This document shows, piece after piece, positions 7,261-14,323 of a stretch of DNA of 14,323 nt (the first letter of the stretch is position 1; each line of letters begins with the position of its first letter). Position numbers and translations under genes: made by a program. Source of the stretch: Hyphomicrobiales bacterium (GTDB taxonomy: Bacteria > Pseudomonadota > Alphaproteobacteria > Rhizobiales > Xanthobacteraceae); assembly GCA_026400425.1 (NCBI GenBank), contig JAPLPC010000058.1, positions 3,343 to 17,665 on the forward strand, written 5' to 3'. The notes under the pieces are model-generated. The model saw only the letters and a program-made list of their open reading frames with translations. It did not search any database and was not told the origin of the DNA.

Positions 7261-8004
7261 TCAATGCGCGGCCAGCCCCGCGGCGGGTTTGCCGTGGCCG
7301 CCGAGATAAGCGGCGGCGATTCCTTCGTTGGCCCAGAGATCCTCCGGTTTGCCGCCGAGCACGATGCGGCCGGTTTCCAGCACATAGCCCTGATCGGCGA
7401 CGGAGAGTCCCATGCGCGCATTCTGCTCCACAAGCAAGACGGTGGTGGTGCGGCGGATTTCACTGATGATGCGAAACACCGCCTGCACGATCACCGGCGC
7501 GAGGCCGAGCGACGGCTCGTCGAGCAGCAGCAGCCGCGGCTTGGCCATCAGCCCGCGCGCCACCGCCACCATCTGCAACTGGCCGCCCGACAGCGTCCAG
7601 CCGAGTGCGCCGGAGAATTTGCGGATGTCGGGAAACAGATCGAACATCGCATCGGCTTCGCGTCCGAGCTCGGCTTTGGCGGCGCGGCGGTTGGAGCCGC
7701 CGAGCATGATGTTCTCCTTCACCGTGAGGCCGGGAAATACCCGCCGGCCCTCCGGCACATGGCTGATGCCCATCCGCACGATGGCTTCCGGCCCGAGCCC
7801 GGCGATCGATTTGCCGTCGAACAGAATGTCGCCGGATGCAGGTTTGGCGAGCCCCGAGATCGCCCGCAGCGTTGTCGACTTGCCGGCACCATTGGCGCCG
7901 AGCAGCGTGACCACCTGGCCCTCCTCCACGGCGAAGGAGACGCCGCGCAGCGCGACGATTTCGCCGTAGCGGACATTGAGATCGGTGATTTCGAGCAGCG
8001 CCAT
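7261..8004 (-). CDS. livF: Branched-chain-amino-acid-type ABC transporter ATP-binding protein LivF
   Basis: 247 residues. Walker A is GANGAGKS (36-43), signature LSGGQLQM (138-145), Walker B LLLLDEP (158-164), and the switch region reads LLVEQN, which is characteristic of LivF rather than LivG. SHVPEGRRVFPGLTVKENI (81-99) is a further LivF hallmark. Its ATG shares one base with the stop of the fused livM-livG gene (TGATG), so the genes are translationally coupled. It pairs with the LivG half of that fusion to power import. Transporters of this class also carry aromatic acids in these bacteria, and the hpa context makes an aromatic ligand likely. Confidence 0.95.
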   Translation of the reverse strand: MALLEITDLNVRYGEIVALRGVSFAVEEGQVVTLLGANGAGKSTTLRAISGLAKPASGDILFDGKSIAGLGPEAIVRMGISHVPEGRRVFPGLTVKENIMLGGSNRRAAKAELGREADAMFDLFPDIRKFSGALGWTLSGGQLQMVAVARGLMAKPRLLLLDEPSLGLAPVIVQAVFRIISEIRRTTTVLLVEQNARMGLSVADQGYVLETGRIVLGGKPEDLWANEGIAAAYLGGHGKPAAGLAAH

Positions 8005-9782
8005 CAGTCGGTTCCGAGATAGGCCGAGACGACGTCGGGATGGCGCAGCACCGCCATCGACTCGCCATCGGCAATGCGACGTCCGAAATTGAGCACGGTG
8101 ATGTGCTGGGCCGCTTCCGACACCAGCGTCATGTCGTGATCGATGATCAGGATCGTGAGCCCCTGCGCGGCGATGCGCTTGAGCAACTCATGCAGTTCGA
8201 GCTTCTCGCTGGAGTTCAACCCTGCGGCAGGCTCGTCGAGCAGCAGCAGCGTGGGGTTCGCCGCCAGCGCGCGCGCGATCTCGATCAGGCGCTGATGGCC
8301 GTAGGAGAACGAGGTGATGAGTTCGTTGGCGCGCGGGCCGAGGCCGACGAAAGTGAGTGCCGCCAGTGCCCGTTCGGTCAGGGCCGTGGCGTCGCCGCGA
8401 CCGACCATCGTATTGCCCGGCCGTTCGGCGCCGATGACGACGTTTTCCAGCGCCGTCATCGAGCGGAACAGGCGGATGTTCTGGAACGTGCGGCCGAGCC
8501 CCGCCGCCGTGCGCAGATGCGGCGGCATGGTGGTGACGTCGGTGCCGTCGAGCAGCACCTTGCCGGCGGTTGCCTCGTAGAGACCGGACAGCACATTCAG
8601 CGTGGTGGTCTTGCCGGAGCCGTTCGGGCCGATCAGCGCATGCACGCCGCCGCGATGCACGGCGATATCGACCTGATCGACGGCCTTGAGGCCACCGAAA
8701 TGCTTCGACAACCCCGTCACTTCCAGCACCATGTCGCCGCCGGTCGCCGCCGGCTTCAGCACCAGCGGGATGCCGATGGCGGGCGCCGGCTTGCGGGCGC
8801 GGATGCGGTCATAGGCGGCGGTGACGAAGCCCCAGATGCCGTCCGGCATGAAACGGATGATCAGGATCACCGACAGGCCGTAGATGGCGAGATACAGGCC
8901 GGGCACGCTCTTGAGGAAGCGCAGCCATTCCGGAATCAGGATCAGCAATCCGGTGCCGATGGCCGAGCCGATCGGCGATGCCACGCCGCCGAGCAGCGAC
9001 ATGGTCAGGAACACGATGGACTCGGCGAACGAGAACTGATCCGGCGAGATATAGGCGAAGCCGCCGGCGAACAATCCGCCGCCGAGACCGCCGAGCACCG
9101 CGCTGATGGCGAAGGCCGTGACCTTGGTGCGGAACACGTCGATGCCGTTGACCCCCGCCGCGAGTTCGTTGTCGCGCACCGCCCGCATGGCGCGACCGAG
9201 CCTCGTATCCGGCAGGTGCCAGACCATGTAGCCGACGATGGCCAGCACCGCGACGCAGAACGCCAGATAGGATTGCGACGAGGTGAACAGCGACGGCCGC
9301 CCGATCCGCGACACCCCGTCCGGCCCCTTGGTGAGCCAGATCGCGTTGATCATCACCAGCGTGACGATCTGCTGGAACGAGATCGTCACCATCGCGAGGT
9401 AATGCCCGCCGAGCCGCAGCGTCGAGAGGCCGAGCACAGCGCCGGCCACCAGCGCCATGATGCAGCCGCCGAACAGGCAGATCCAGTAGTTCAACTGATA
9501 GTCGGTGGTGCCGAGCCCGACCGCATAGGCGCCGAAGCCGAAGAAAGCCGCCTGCGCCAGATTGATCTGGCCGCACAGGCCGAGCACCACCGACAGGCCG
9601 AACACGGCGATGGCGAAGGTCGTCGCCTGCATCAGGATGTTGAGGATGTAGCCGTCGAAGCGCATCGACGCGGCCAGAAAGACGAGCGCGGCAGCGGCGA
9701 TGAAATACGGCGCGTGGCGCAGCAGCAGCGGCTTCGGGCGCGGCAACGCGGCCACGGGCTGGATCTGGTCGGTGCTGCTCAT
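8004..9782 (-). CDS. Fused LivM-LivG: permease joined to ATP-binding domain
   Basis: 592 residues from the ATG at 9782, which overlaps the livH stop by four bases (ATGA). Residues 25-325 form a LivM-type permease with about eight hydrophobic segments and the LGLCGQINLAQAAFFGFGAY motif (67-86). A linker of about 25 residues rich in Ala, Pro and Arg (326-350) leads to a LivG ATPase: Walker A GPNGSGKT (385-392), Q-loop FQNIRLF (Q434), signature FSYGHQRLIEIARAL (492-506), Walker B LLLLDEP (512-518) and switch His H549. M351 (ATG at 8732) matches a usual LivG start, so the fusion probably arose by loss of a stop codon. The reading frame continues far upstream of 9782, but there it runs out of frame through livH and is not coding. 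Confidence 0.93.
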   Translation of the reverse strand: MSSTDQIQPVAALPRPKPLLLRHAPYFIAAAALVFLAASMRFDGYILNILMQATTFAIAVFGLSVVLGLCGQINLAQAAFFGFGAYAVGLGTTDYQLNYWICLFGGCIMALVAGAVLGLSTLRLGGHYLAMVTISFQQIVTLVMINAIWLTKGPDGVSRIGRPSLFTSSQSYLAFCVAVLAIVGYMVWHLPDTRLGRAMRAVRDNELAAGVNGIDVFRTKVTAFAISAVLGGLGGGLFAGGFAYISPDQFSFAESIVFLTMSLLGGVASPIGSAIGTGLLILIPEWLRFLKSVPGLYLAIYGLSVILIIRFMPDGIWGFVTAAYDRIRARKPAPAIGIPLVLKPAATGGDMVLEVTGLSKHFGGLKAVDQVDIAVHRGGVHALIGPNGSGKTTTLNVLSGLYEATAGKVLLDGTDVTTMPPHLRTAAGLGRTFQNIRLFRSMTALENVVIGAERPGNTMVGRGDATALTERALAALTFVGLGPRANELITSFSYGHQRLIEIARALAANPTLLLLDEPAAGLNSSEKLELHELLKRIAAQGLTILIIDHDMTLVSEAAQHITVLNFGRRIADGESMAVLRHPDVVSAYLGTD

Positions 9783-10654
9783 GCTTTCTCCGCGACACGT
9801 TCGCCGAAGATGCCTTGCGGACGAAACACCAGGAACAGGACCAGGACGAGGAAGGCGAAGCCGTCTTTGTACGGCACCGAGATATAAGCGGCGCCGAAGG
9901 TCTCGATGATCCCGAGCGCAAGGCCGCCGATGATGGCGCCGGCGACGTCGCCGAAGCCGCCGATGATGGTGGCCGCGAACGCCTTCAGCGCGATGGTCGA
10001 GCCCATCTGGATCGACACGAACAGGAGCGGCGCCACCAGGAGACCCGCCAATCCGCCGAGCACCGCCGAATAGATGAAGGTGATCATGATCATGGTGGAA
10101 ACGGAAATCCCGAGCAACGAGGCCATCTCCTTGTCCTGCGAGGTCGCCTGCAATTTCTTGCCGAGCATGGTGTGCTCGAAGAACCAGTAGTTGAAGATCA
10201 CCAGCACCACGGTGACGGCGATGATCAGCAGATACTGGCTGTCGAGATAGACCGGGCCGAGCTGGATGCCGGGCGTCTCGAACCAGCCCGGCAGCACCTG
10301 CGGCTGCGGGCCGTACAGCGCCAGCACGCCATTGGCCATCAGGATCGAGGCGCCGATGGTGGCTATGATCACCGGCAGATAGGTGCGGTGGCGCAGCGGA
10401 TAATAGACGCCGAGATTGAACACCAGGCCGACCACCGCCATCCCCGCCAGCGCGATGATGAAGGACAGCCAGTAGGGCAGCGCCAGATCGACGGCGCACA
10501 CCACCATGATATAGGCCGCGACCATCGAGAATTCGCCTTGCGCGAAATTGACGACATTGGTGGCGCGGAAAATCAGCACGAAGCCAAGCGCCACCAGCGC
10601 ATAGACCGCACCGATTCCGATGCCGGTGAAGAGAAGTTGCAGGACGAGGTCCAT
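9779..10654 (-). CDS. livH: Branched-chain-amino-acid-type ABC transporter permease LivH
   Basis: 291 residues from the ATG at 10654. This start gives the family's usual MDLVLQLLFTG beginning and has GGAAG eight bases upstream. An in-frame ATG at 10678 adds eight residues but falls inside the palindromic repeat and is disfavoured. The conserved ATNVVNFAQGEFSM block (31-44) and about eight hydrophobic segments identify LivH, and IIGGFGDVAGAIIGG near the end is the coupling region. It forms the membrane channel with the LivM half of the next gene. Confidence 0.94.
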   Translation of the reverse strand: MDLVLQLLFTGIGIGAVYALVALGFVLIFRATNVVNFAQGEFSMVAAYIMVVCAVDLALPYWLSFIIALAGMAVVGLVFNLGVYYPLRHRTYLPVIIATIGASILMANGVLALYGPQPQVLPGWFETPGIQLGPVYLDSQYLLIIAVTVVLVIFNYWFFEHTMLGKKLQATSQDKEMASLLGISVSTMIMITFIYSAVLGGLAGLLVAPLLFVSIQMGSTIALKAFAATIIGGFGDVAGAIIGGLALGIIETFGAAYISVPYKDGFAFLVLVLFLVFRPQGIFGERVAEKA

Positions 10655-10673
10655 GAGGGGGACTTCCAAGGTC

Positions 10674-10783
10674 GTCATTGCGAGGAGCGCAGCGACGAAG
10701 CAATCCAGTCTTCACTTGTGGTTTTCTGGATTGCTTCGCCCAAAGAAAGTTGGAAGGCCAACTTTCCCAGGGCTCGCAATGAC
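10674..10783 (+). repeat. Palindromic intergenic repeat, copy 3, with a nested extra hairpin
   Basis: 110 bases, the same unit and orientation as the copies at 5868 and 7134. The right arm is interrupted after GATTGCTTCGCC by about 28 bases holding a second perfect hairpin, GAAAGTTGG - AAGG - CCAACTTTC. It then resumes as GGCTCGCAATGAC. The element begins 20 bases upstream of the livH start and lies in the gap after the binding-protein gene. The rest of that gap (10784-10863) shows no gene. Confidence 0.92.
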
Positions 10784-10863
10784 GGCTGAGAGACGGGAGC
10801 GACACACATCAAGGTCCCGGCTGCGCACGCTGTGGGCGCGCGCCTCGGGATGACGGCTACGGG

Positions 10864-12012
10864 CTAATCATCGAACTCGATATGCTTGTCGAAGACGATG
10901 TTGCCCTTGTCGTTCTTGACGATGTTGTAGCCATGCAGGCCGTCGCCGTTCTTGTCGAAATTGTATTCGCCCTCGGCGCCCGGATATTTCTTGATCGCAA
11001 CGATGGCCTCGCGGATTTTCTGCGGATCGGTGGAGCCGGCGTTCTTGATGGCCAGCGCCAGCACGTTGACGGCATCGAATGGCCACGAGCTCTGGTTGTC
11101 GGGCGCGACCTTGTAGGCCTCGCGATAGGCCTTGCCGAACGCCTTGGCGCCCGGGGTGGACTCCTCGGCATAATCGGCCACGCCATAGGTGCCGTACAGC
11201 GCGGGACCGGCGAGCTTCAGCGCGGTGACATTGACGATCGACGGCGATCCCACCCACGGAATGTTGACGCCGAGCTGGCGCAGCTGCCGTGCGAAAATGC
11301 CGAGATCGTTCTCGAAGGTGAAGTAGGAGCCCAGAATATCCGCGCCGGACTGCTTGATCGCCAGCACGACGGGGGTGAAATCCTGGCTTTGATTGGCATA
11401 GCCCTGATCGATGGCGATCGTCGCATCGAGCTTGCCGAGCGCTTCGGTCAAAGCCTTGCCGCCGGCGGTGCCGAAGGCGTCGGTGGAATGCAGCACCGCC
11501 CACTTCTTCTTGCCGAGCGTCTTGACGCCGTAATCGGCGATCACGCGGCCGGAATAGCTGTCATTGGGGCGGAAGCGAAACAGCCAGGGATTGCCGAGCT
11601 TGGTGAGATTGGGATCGGTGCCGCCGAACATCACCGGCTTGCCGAGCTTCATCACGTCGGGTGCCATCGCATGCACCTGGGTGGAGCGGATCGAGCCCAG
11701 GAAGCCGACGATGTCGGGCTGCGCGGCGAGCTTCGAGAATGCCAGCACGATGCCGGGATTGGTGATCTGGTCGTCCTCGATGATGAGTTCGAGCTGCTTG
11801 CCGAGCACGCCGCCGGCCTTGTTGATGGCCTCGACCGCGAGCTTGGCGCCGCCGGTGGCATATTTACCGGCTTCGGCGGCGGGGCCCGTGATCGGCGCGC
11901 ACATGCCGATCTTGATGGTGCCGCCGCTTTGGGCGCGCGCGCTGCCGATGATGTAGGGGGCTGCAAGGCCGGCCGCGACTCCGGCCGTGAATCCACGTCG
12001 CGTGAGCGTCAT
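10864..12012 (-). CDS. LivK-like periplasmic binding protein (Peripla_BP_6 family), twin-arginine signal
   Basis: 382 residues. The N-terminus carries a twin-arginine motif, LTRRGFTAG (R5, R6), a short hydrophobic run and a cleavage site at SARA-QS near residue 27, so Tat export is likely. The mature protein begins TIKIGMCAPITGPAAEAGKYA and continues with GGAKLAVEAINKAGGVLGKQLELIIEDDQ, the standard type I fold of branched-chain amino acid and aromatic-acid receptors. GGGAGAG-like purines lie just before the ATG. It is the receptor for the LivHMGF transporter downstream. The adjacent hpa genes suggest a hydroxyphenylacetate-like ligand, but residues alone do not prove that. Confidence 0.93.
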   Translation of the reverse strand: MTLTRRGFTAGVAAGLAAPYIIGSARAQSGGTIKIGMCAPITGPAAEAGKYATGGAKLAVEAINKAGGVLGKQLELIIEDDQITNPGIVLAFSKLAAQPDIVGFLGSIRSTQVHAMAPDVMKLGKPVMFGGTDPNLTKLGNPWLFRFRPNDSYSGRVIADYGVKTLGKKKWAVLHSTDAFGTAGGKALTEALGKLDATIAIDQGYANQSQDFTPVVLAIKQSGADILGSYFTFENDLGIFARQLRQLGVNIPWVGSPSIVNVTALKLAGPALYGTYGVADYAEESTPGAKAFGKAYREAYKVAPDNQSSWPFDAVNVLALAIKNAGSTDPQKIREAIVAIKKYPGAEGEYNFDKNGDGLHGYNIVKNDKGNIVFDKHIEFDD

Positions 12013-12168
12013 CGTTCTCTCCCTCAGAGGCCGGACTTGGCGCCAGCCTTCGTGATGGGCGGGAGTTGACCGAAAAATTGCGCGCGTGTCTACAGCCCGC
12101 GCCGAATTGGTACGACGAATTTTCCGAACCGCGGTCCGGATGGCCGTGCCGCAAAAGAATGCAGCGGG

Positions 12169-12604
12169 CTATCGATCCGCGCCGTCGTCATCCGCATCCG
12201 CTGCCGTCGGCATCGCCAGCAGACAAGCTTCGAGGTCGTGCAGCAGGGTCTGCAGATCCGCGAGTTTGCGGGCGCCGTAGCGCTTCGTCATCTCCGCATA
12301 GATCGCCTCCGACCCCGGCGCGACCGCTGCGATCAGCTTCAGGCCTTTGGCCGTGATCGAGACGATGCTGCGGCGCAAATCGGCCTGTTGCAGGCGCCGT
12401 GCGATCAGCCGGCGCGCTTCGAGATCGCGCAGGATTCGCGACCCATTGCTGCTCGGTCAGGTCATGCGCGCGCAGTGACGGACGGAATTGCTGCATCACC
12501 GATTCCCGCGCCCGCAGCAGCGCCATCGGCAGCGACTGGGAAAAATCGCGCATCGGGATTTTCGCGGATCCGGCAATGCGGGGCGCCTGGCGCGGCTTCG
12601 TCAT
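12169..12604 (-). pseudogene. hpaR: Broken HpaR-type MarR regulator (internal frameshifting loss)
   Basis: Two leftward frames carry the two halves of one MarR protein. From the ATG at 12604, 54 residues match the HpaR start: MRDFSQSLPMALLRARES, then FRPSLRAHDLTEQQW. After that Trp (codon 12443-12445) this frame turns into nonsense. One base later, in another frame, homology resumes as SRILRDLEARRLIARRLQQ (from 12441) and runs 90 residues to a TAG at 12169. Compared with E. coli HpaR, as I recall it, about 28 residues (roughly 83 bases, not a multiple of three) are missing, covering most of the helix-turn-helix. HpaR represses homoprotocatechuate genes, and the position divergent from hpaF fits. 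As read, no functional repressor can be made. A sequencing or assembly fault at a GC-rich hairpin is the alternative. Confidence 0.85.
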
Positions 12605-12670
12605 GTCTCACTCGGCATATGGCGCGCGTGCATCGCACAATCGAAATGTCGCGCGCGGGTTTGATCGCAT

Positions 12671-12690
12671 CCATTTAACATGTTAATTGG
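12671..12690. promoter_or_regulatory. Probable HpaR/MarR operator
   Basis: CCATTTAACATGTTAATTGG is palindromic at nine of ten base pairs, with the perfect core TTAACATGTTAA (5 to 16 of the site). It lies in the 151-base spacer between the broken hpaR and hpaF, 66 bases before the hpaF start, and stands out as AT-rich in GC-rich DNA. A weak -35 TTGATC (12661-12666) precedes it and a poor -10, TAATTG (12684-12689), overlaps it at 17-base spacing. MarR-type repression of hpaF-hpaE from here is likely. Confidence 0.7.
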
Positions 12691-12755
12691 TTTGTGCGCG
12701 GTGTTTCTGCGCGCCAGCGCCGCGTGCTCGAACAGCGGCGATCCCAGGGATGGCC

Positions 12756-13154
12756 ATGCCGCATTTCAGCATCGAATATTCGGCCAGTCTCGACGACGAG
12801 ATCGATGTCGGCGTGCTCTGCGAAGTGGTGCGCCATGCAGCCGTCCAGACCGGGATCTTTCCGCTCGGCGGCATCCGCGTGCGCGCGATCCGCTGCGCGC
12901 ATTTTGCCATCGCCGATGGCCGCGCCGGATTGAGTTTTCTCGATATTCTGTTGCGGATCGGCGAAGGCCGCGACCTCGCCGTGCGGCAGAAGGCCGGCGA
13001 CGCCATCTTCCAGGCGGTGTCGCAGCATCTCGAGCCGCTCTTTGCCACCGGCAGATTTGCGCTCTCCTTCGATATCCAGATCAATGACAGCGCCACAAGC
13101 TGGAAGCGCAATGCGATCCACGACATGCTGAAAGCCGAAACAAGCCATGGCTAA
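12756..13154 (+). CDS. hpaF: 5-carboxymethyl-2-hydroxymuconate delta-isomerase
   Basis: 132 residues from the ATG at 12756, preceded by AGGGA at a 5-base spacing. This start was chosen because the enzyme needs proline as its first residue after Met removal (MPHFSIEY), the catalytic base of the tautomerase fold. ATG at 12750 would give MAMPHF and hide it. TGIFPLGGIRVRA, LLRIGEGRDLAVRQKAGD and FALSFDIQ follow E. coli HpaF (126 residues) closely. It isomerises 5-carboxymethyl-2-hydroxymuconate in homoprotocatechuate meta-cleavage, as a cytoplasmic trimer in the known enzyme. Its end overlaps the next start by eight bases. Confidence 0.92.
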   Translation: MPHFSIEYSASLDDEIDVGVLCEVVRHAAVQTGIFPLGGIRVRAIRCAHFAIADGRAGLSFLDILLRIGEGRDLAVRQKAGDAIFQAVSQHLEPLFATGRFALSFDIQINDSATSWKRNAIHDMLKAETSHG

Positions 13155-14323
13155 ATCCCCCGCCGACCCCGCTGCCGTCTTCGCCGCCAACCAGGAACGC
13201 GCCGCGCCGCTGTTGAAAGCACTGCGCGCCGACGGCATCGGCCATCGCATCGACGGCAAGGTGGTGGCGGCGTCATCGGGCGAGACGTTCGAGACGACCT
13301 CGCCGATCGACGGCACCGTACTGGCCAGCGTCGCGCGCGGCACTGCGGAGGATATCGACAGCGCCGCCCAGGCGGCGCAACGCGCCTTCAAGGAATGGCG
13401 CGACATGGCGCCGGTGGCGCGCAAGAAACTGCTGCATGGGATCGCCGACGCCATCGAGGACCATGCCGACGACATCGCCGTGCTCGAATGCATCGACACC
13501 GGCCAGGCGCATCGCTTCATGGCCAAGGCTGCGATCCGCGGCGCCGAGAATTTCCGCTTCTATGCCGATCGCTGCCTGGAGGCGCGCGACGGCCTCAACA
13601 TGCCCGCTGACGAGCACTGGAACGTCTCGACGCGGGTGCCGATCGGCCCGGTCGGCGTCATCACGCCGTGGAACACGCCGTTCATGCTGTCGACCTGGAA
13701 GATCGCGCCGGCGCTCGCCGCCGGCTGCACCGTCGTGCACAAGCCGGCGGAGTGGTCGCCGATCACCGCTGATCTGCTCGGCAAGCTGGCCAAACAGGCC
13801 GGCCTCCCCGACGGCGTGCTCAACACCGTGCACGGCATCGGCGAAGAGGCCGGCCGCGCGCTGACCGAACATCCCGCCATCAAGGCGATCGCCTTTGTCG
13901 GCGAGAGTGCAACGGGGTCGGCGATCATGGCGCAGGGCGCGCCGACGCTGAAGCGCGTGCATTTCGAACTCGGCGGCAAGAACCCGGTGATCGTGTTCGC
14001 CGATGCCGATCTCGACCGCGCGCTCGATGCGGTCGTGTTCATGATCTACTCGCTGAACGGCGAGCGTTGCACCTCGTCGAGCCGGCTGTTGATCCAGGCC
14101 GATATCGCCGATGCGTTCATCGCCAAACTCGCCGCGCGGGTGCGGGCGCTGAAGATCGGGCATCCCCTCGATCCCCGCACCGAAGTGGGCCCGCTGATCC
14201 ACGAACGCCATCACGCCAAGGTGTGCTCCTATTTCGATGTCGCGCGACAGGACGGCGCCACCATCGCGGTCGGCGGCAAGCCGCATGACGGCCCCGGCGG
14301 CGGACACTACGTGCAGCCGACGC
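13147..14323 (+). CDS. hpaE: 5-carboxymethyl-2-hydroxymuconate semialdehyde dehydrogenase (partial, C-terminus outside window)
   Basis: The first 392 residues are present out of about 490-510 expected. It is an NAD(P)-dependent aldehyde dehydrogenase with all key residues visible: N176 in VITPWNTPF, K199 in VVHKPAEWSP, the nucleotide-binding VGESATGS (251-258), general base E274 in FELGGKN, and catalytic C308 in NGERCTSSSR. That last motif and the position directly behind hpaF identify it as HpaE, which oxidises the ring-cleavage semialdehyde to the substrate of HpaF. The ATG at 13147 lies inside the end of hpaF, so translation is coupled. The family is certain; the specific substrate is inferred mainly from hpaF. 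Confidence 0.93.
   Translation, partial: MAKSPADPAAVFAANQERAAPLLKALRADGIGHRIDGKVVAASSGETFETTSPIDGTVLASVARGTAEDIDSAAQAAQRAFKEWRDMAPVARKKLLHGIADAIEDHADDIAVLECIDTGQAHRFMAKAAIRGAENFRFYADRCLEARDGLNMPADEHWNVSTRVPIGPVGVITPWNTPFMLSTWKIAPALAAGCTVVHKPAEWSPITADLLGKLAKQAGLPDGVLNTVHGIGEEAGRALTEHPAIKAIAFVGESATGSAIMAQGAPTLKRVHFELGGKNPVIVFADADLDRALDAVVFMIYSLNGERCTSSSRLLIQADIADAFIAKLAARVRALKIGHPLDPRTEVGPLIHERHHAKVCSYFDVARQDGATIAVGGKPHDGPGGGHYVQPT

Noticed and set aside
5703..7466. Long rightward open frame of 587 codons
   Set aside because: It runs antisense through the aldolase and reductase genes and two palindromic repeats. Composition is typical of high-GC shadow frames and no domain is recognisable.
8040..9887. 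Rightward open frame of 615 codons
   Set aside because: It is antisense to livM-livG. It is rich in His, Arg, Gln and Asp, as expected for the complement of hydrophobic GC-rich coding sequence.
5868..10783. CRISPR array or insertion sequence from the three repeats
   Set aside because: The copies are 1.2-3.5 kb apart with genes between them, and are themselves long hairpins with no transposase or regular spacers.
9783..10805. Upstream extension of the livM-livG frame to a 933-codon protein
   Set aside because: The extra part is livH read out of frame plus repeat DNA. The ATG at 9782 overlapping the livH stop is the natural start.
9815..12069. Rightward open frames antisense to livH and the LivK-like gene
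   Set aside because: They mirror well-supported genes on the other strand and have no family resemblance.

Overview
The window looks like the chromosome of an alphaproteobacterium of the Bradyrhizobium / Rhodopseudomonas / Tardiphaga group. The reasons are high GC, strongly biased third positions that create long antisense shadow frames, and three copies of a palindromic element opening with GTCATTGCGAGG that is familiar from intergenic DNA of that group. The assignment rests on recognition and was not searched. Everything here is catabolic and transport machinery; I see no RNA gene, insertion sequence, CRISPR array or prophage.

Region 1 (1-4998) is centred on a 297-base divergent spacer. 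Leftward run an FAD monooxygenase resembling 6-hydroxynicotinate 3-monooxygenase (NicC) and, overlapping it, a PuuE-type polysaccharide deacetylase/amidohydrolase cut by the window edge. Rightward runs a tight operon: a THI5/NMT1-type periplasmic binding protein, an ATPase, a permease and a MarR regulator. Together they suggest uptake and first-step oxidation of a small, perhaps N-heterocyclic or aromatic, compound. The monooxygenase appears to lack the conserved DG-motif segment.

Region 2 (5005-12604, all leftward after a 38-base palindromic terminator) holds, in transcription order: a broken HpaR-type MarR regulator, a Tat-type LivK-like binding protein, livH, a fused livM-livG, livF, a malate/L-lactate dehydrogenase family reductase and an HpaI-type aldolase. 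The three palindromic repeats sit in the same orientation in three of the gaps, splitting the series into binding protein / livHMGF / reductase / aldolase.

Region 3 (12605-14323) runs rightward: a divergent spacer with a near-perfect MarR-type palindrome, then hpaF (5-carboxymethyl-2-hydroxymuconate isomerase) and the start of hpaE (the semialdehyde dehydrogenase). With HpaR and HpaI this points to the homoprotocatechuate meta-cleavage pathway, which turns 4-hydroxyphenylacetate-type aromatics into pyruvate and succinate semialdehyde; the Liv-type transporter is the likely importer.

The most notable observations are two short internal losses in otherwise well-preserved genes: an out-of-frame one that removes most of the helix-turn-helix of the HpaR homologue, and an in-frame one that removes the DG motif of the monooxygenase. 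No clearly unprecedented system is visible.
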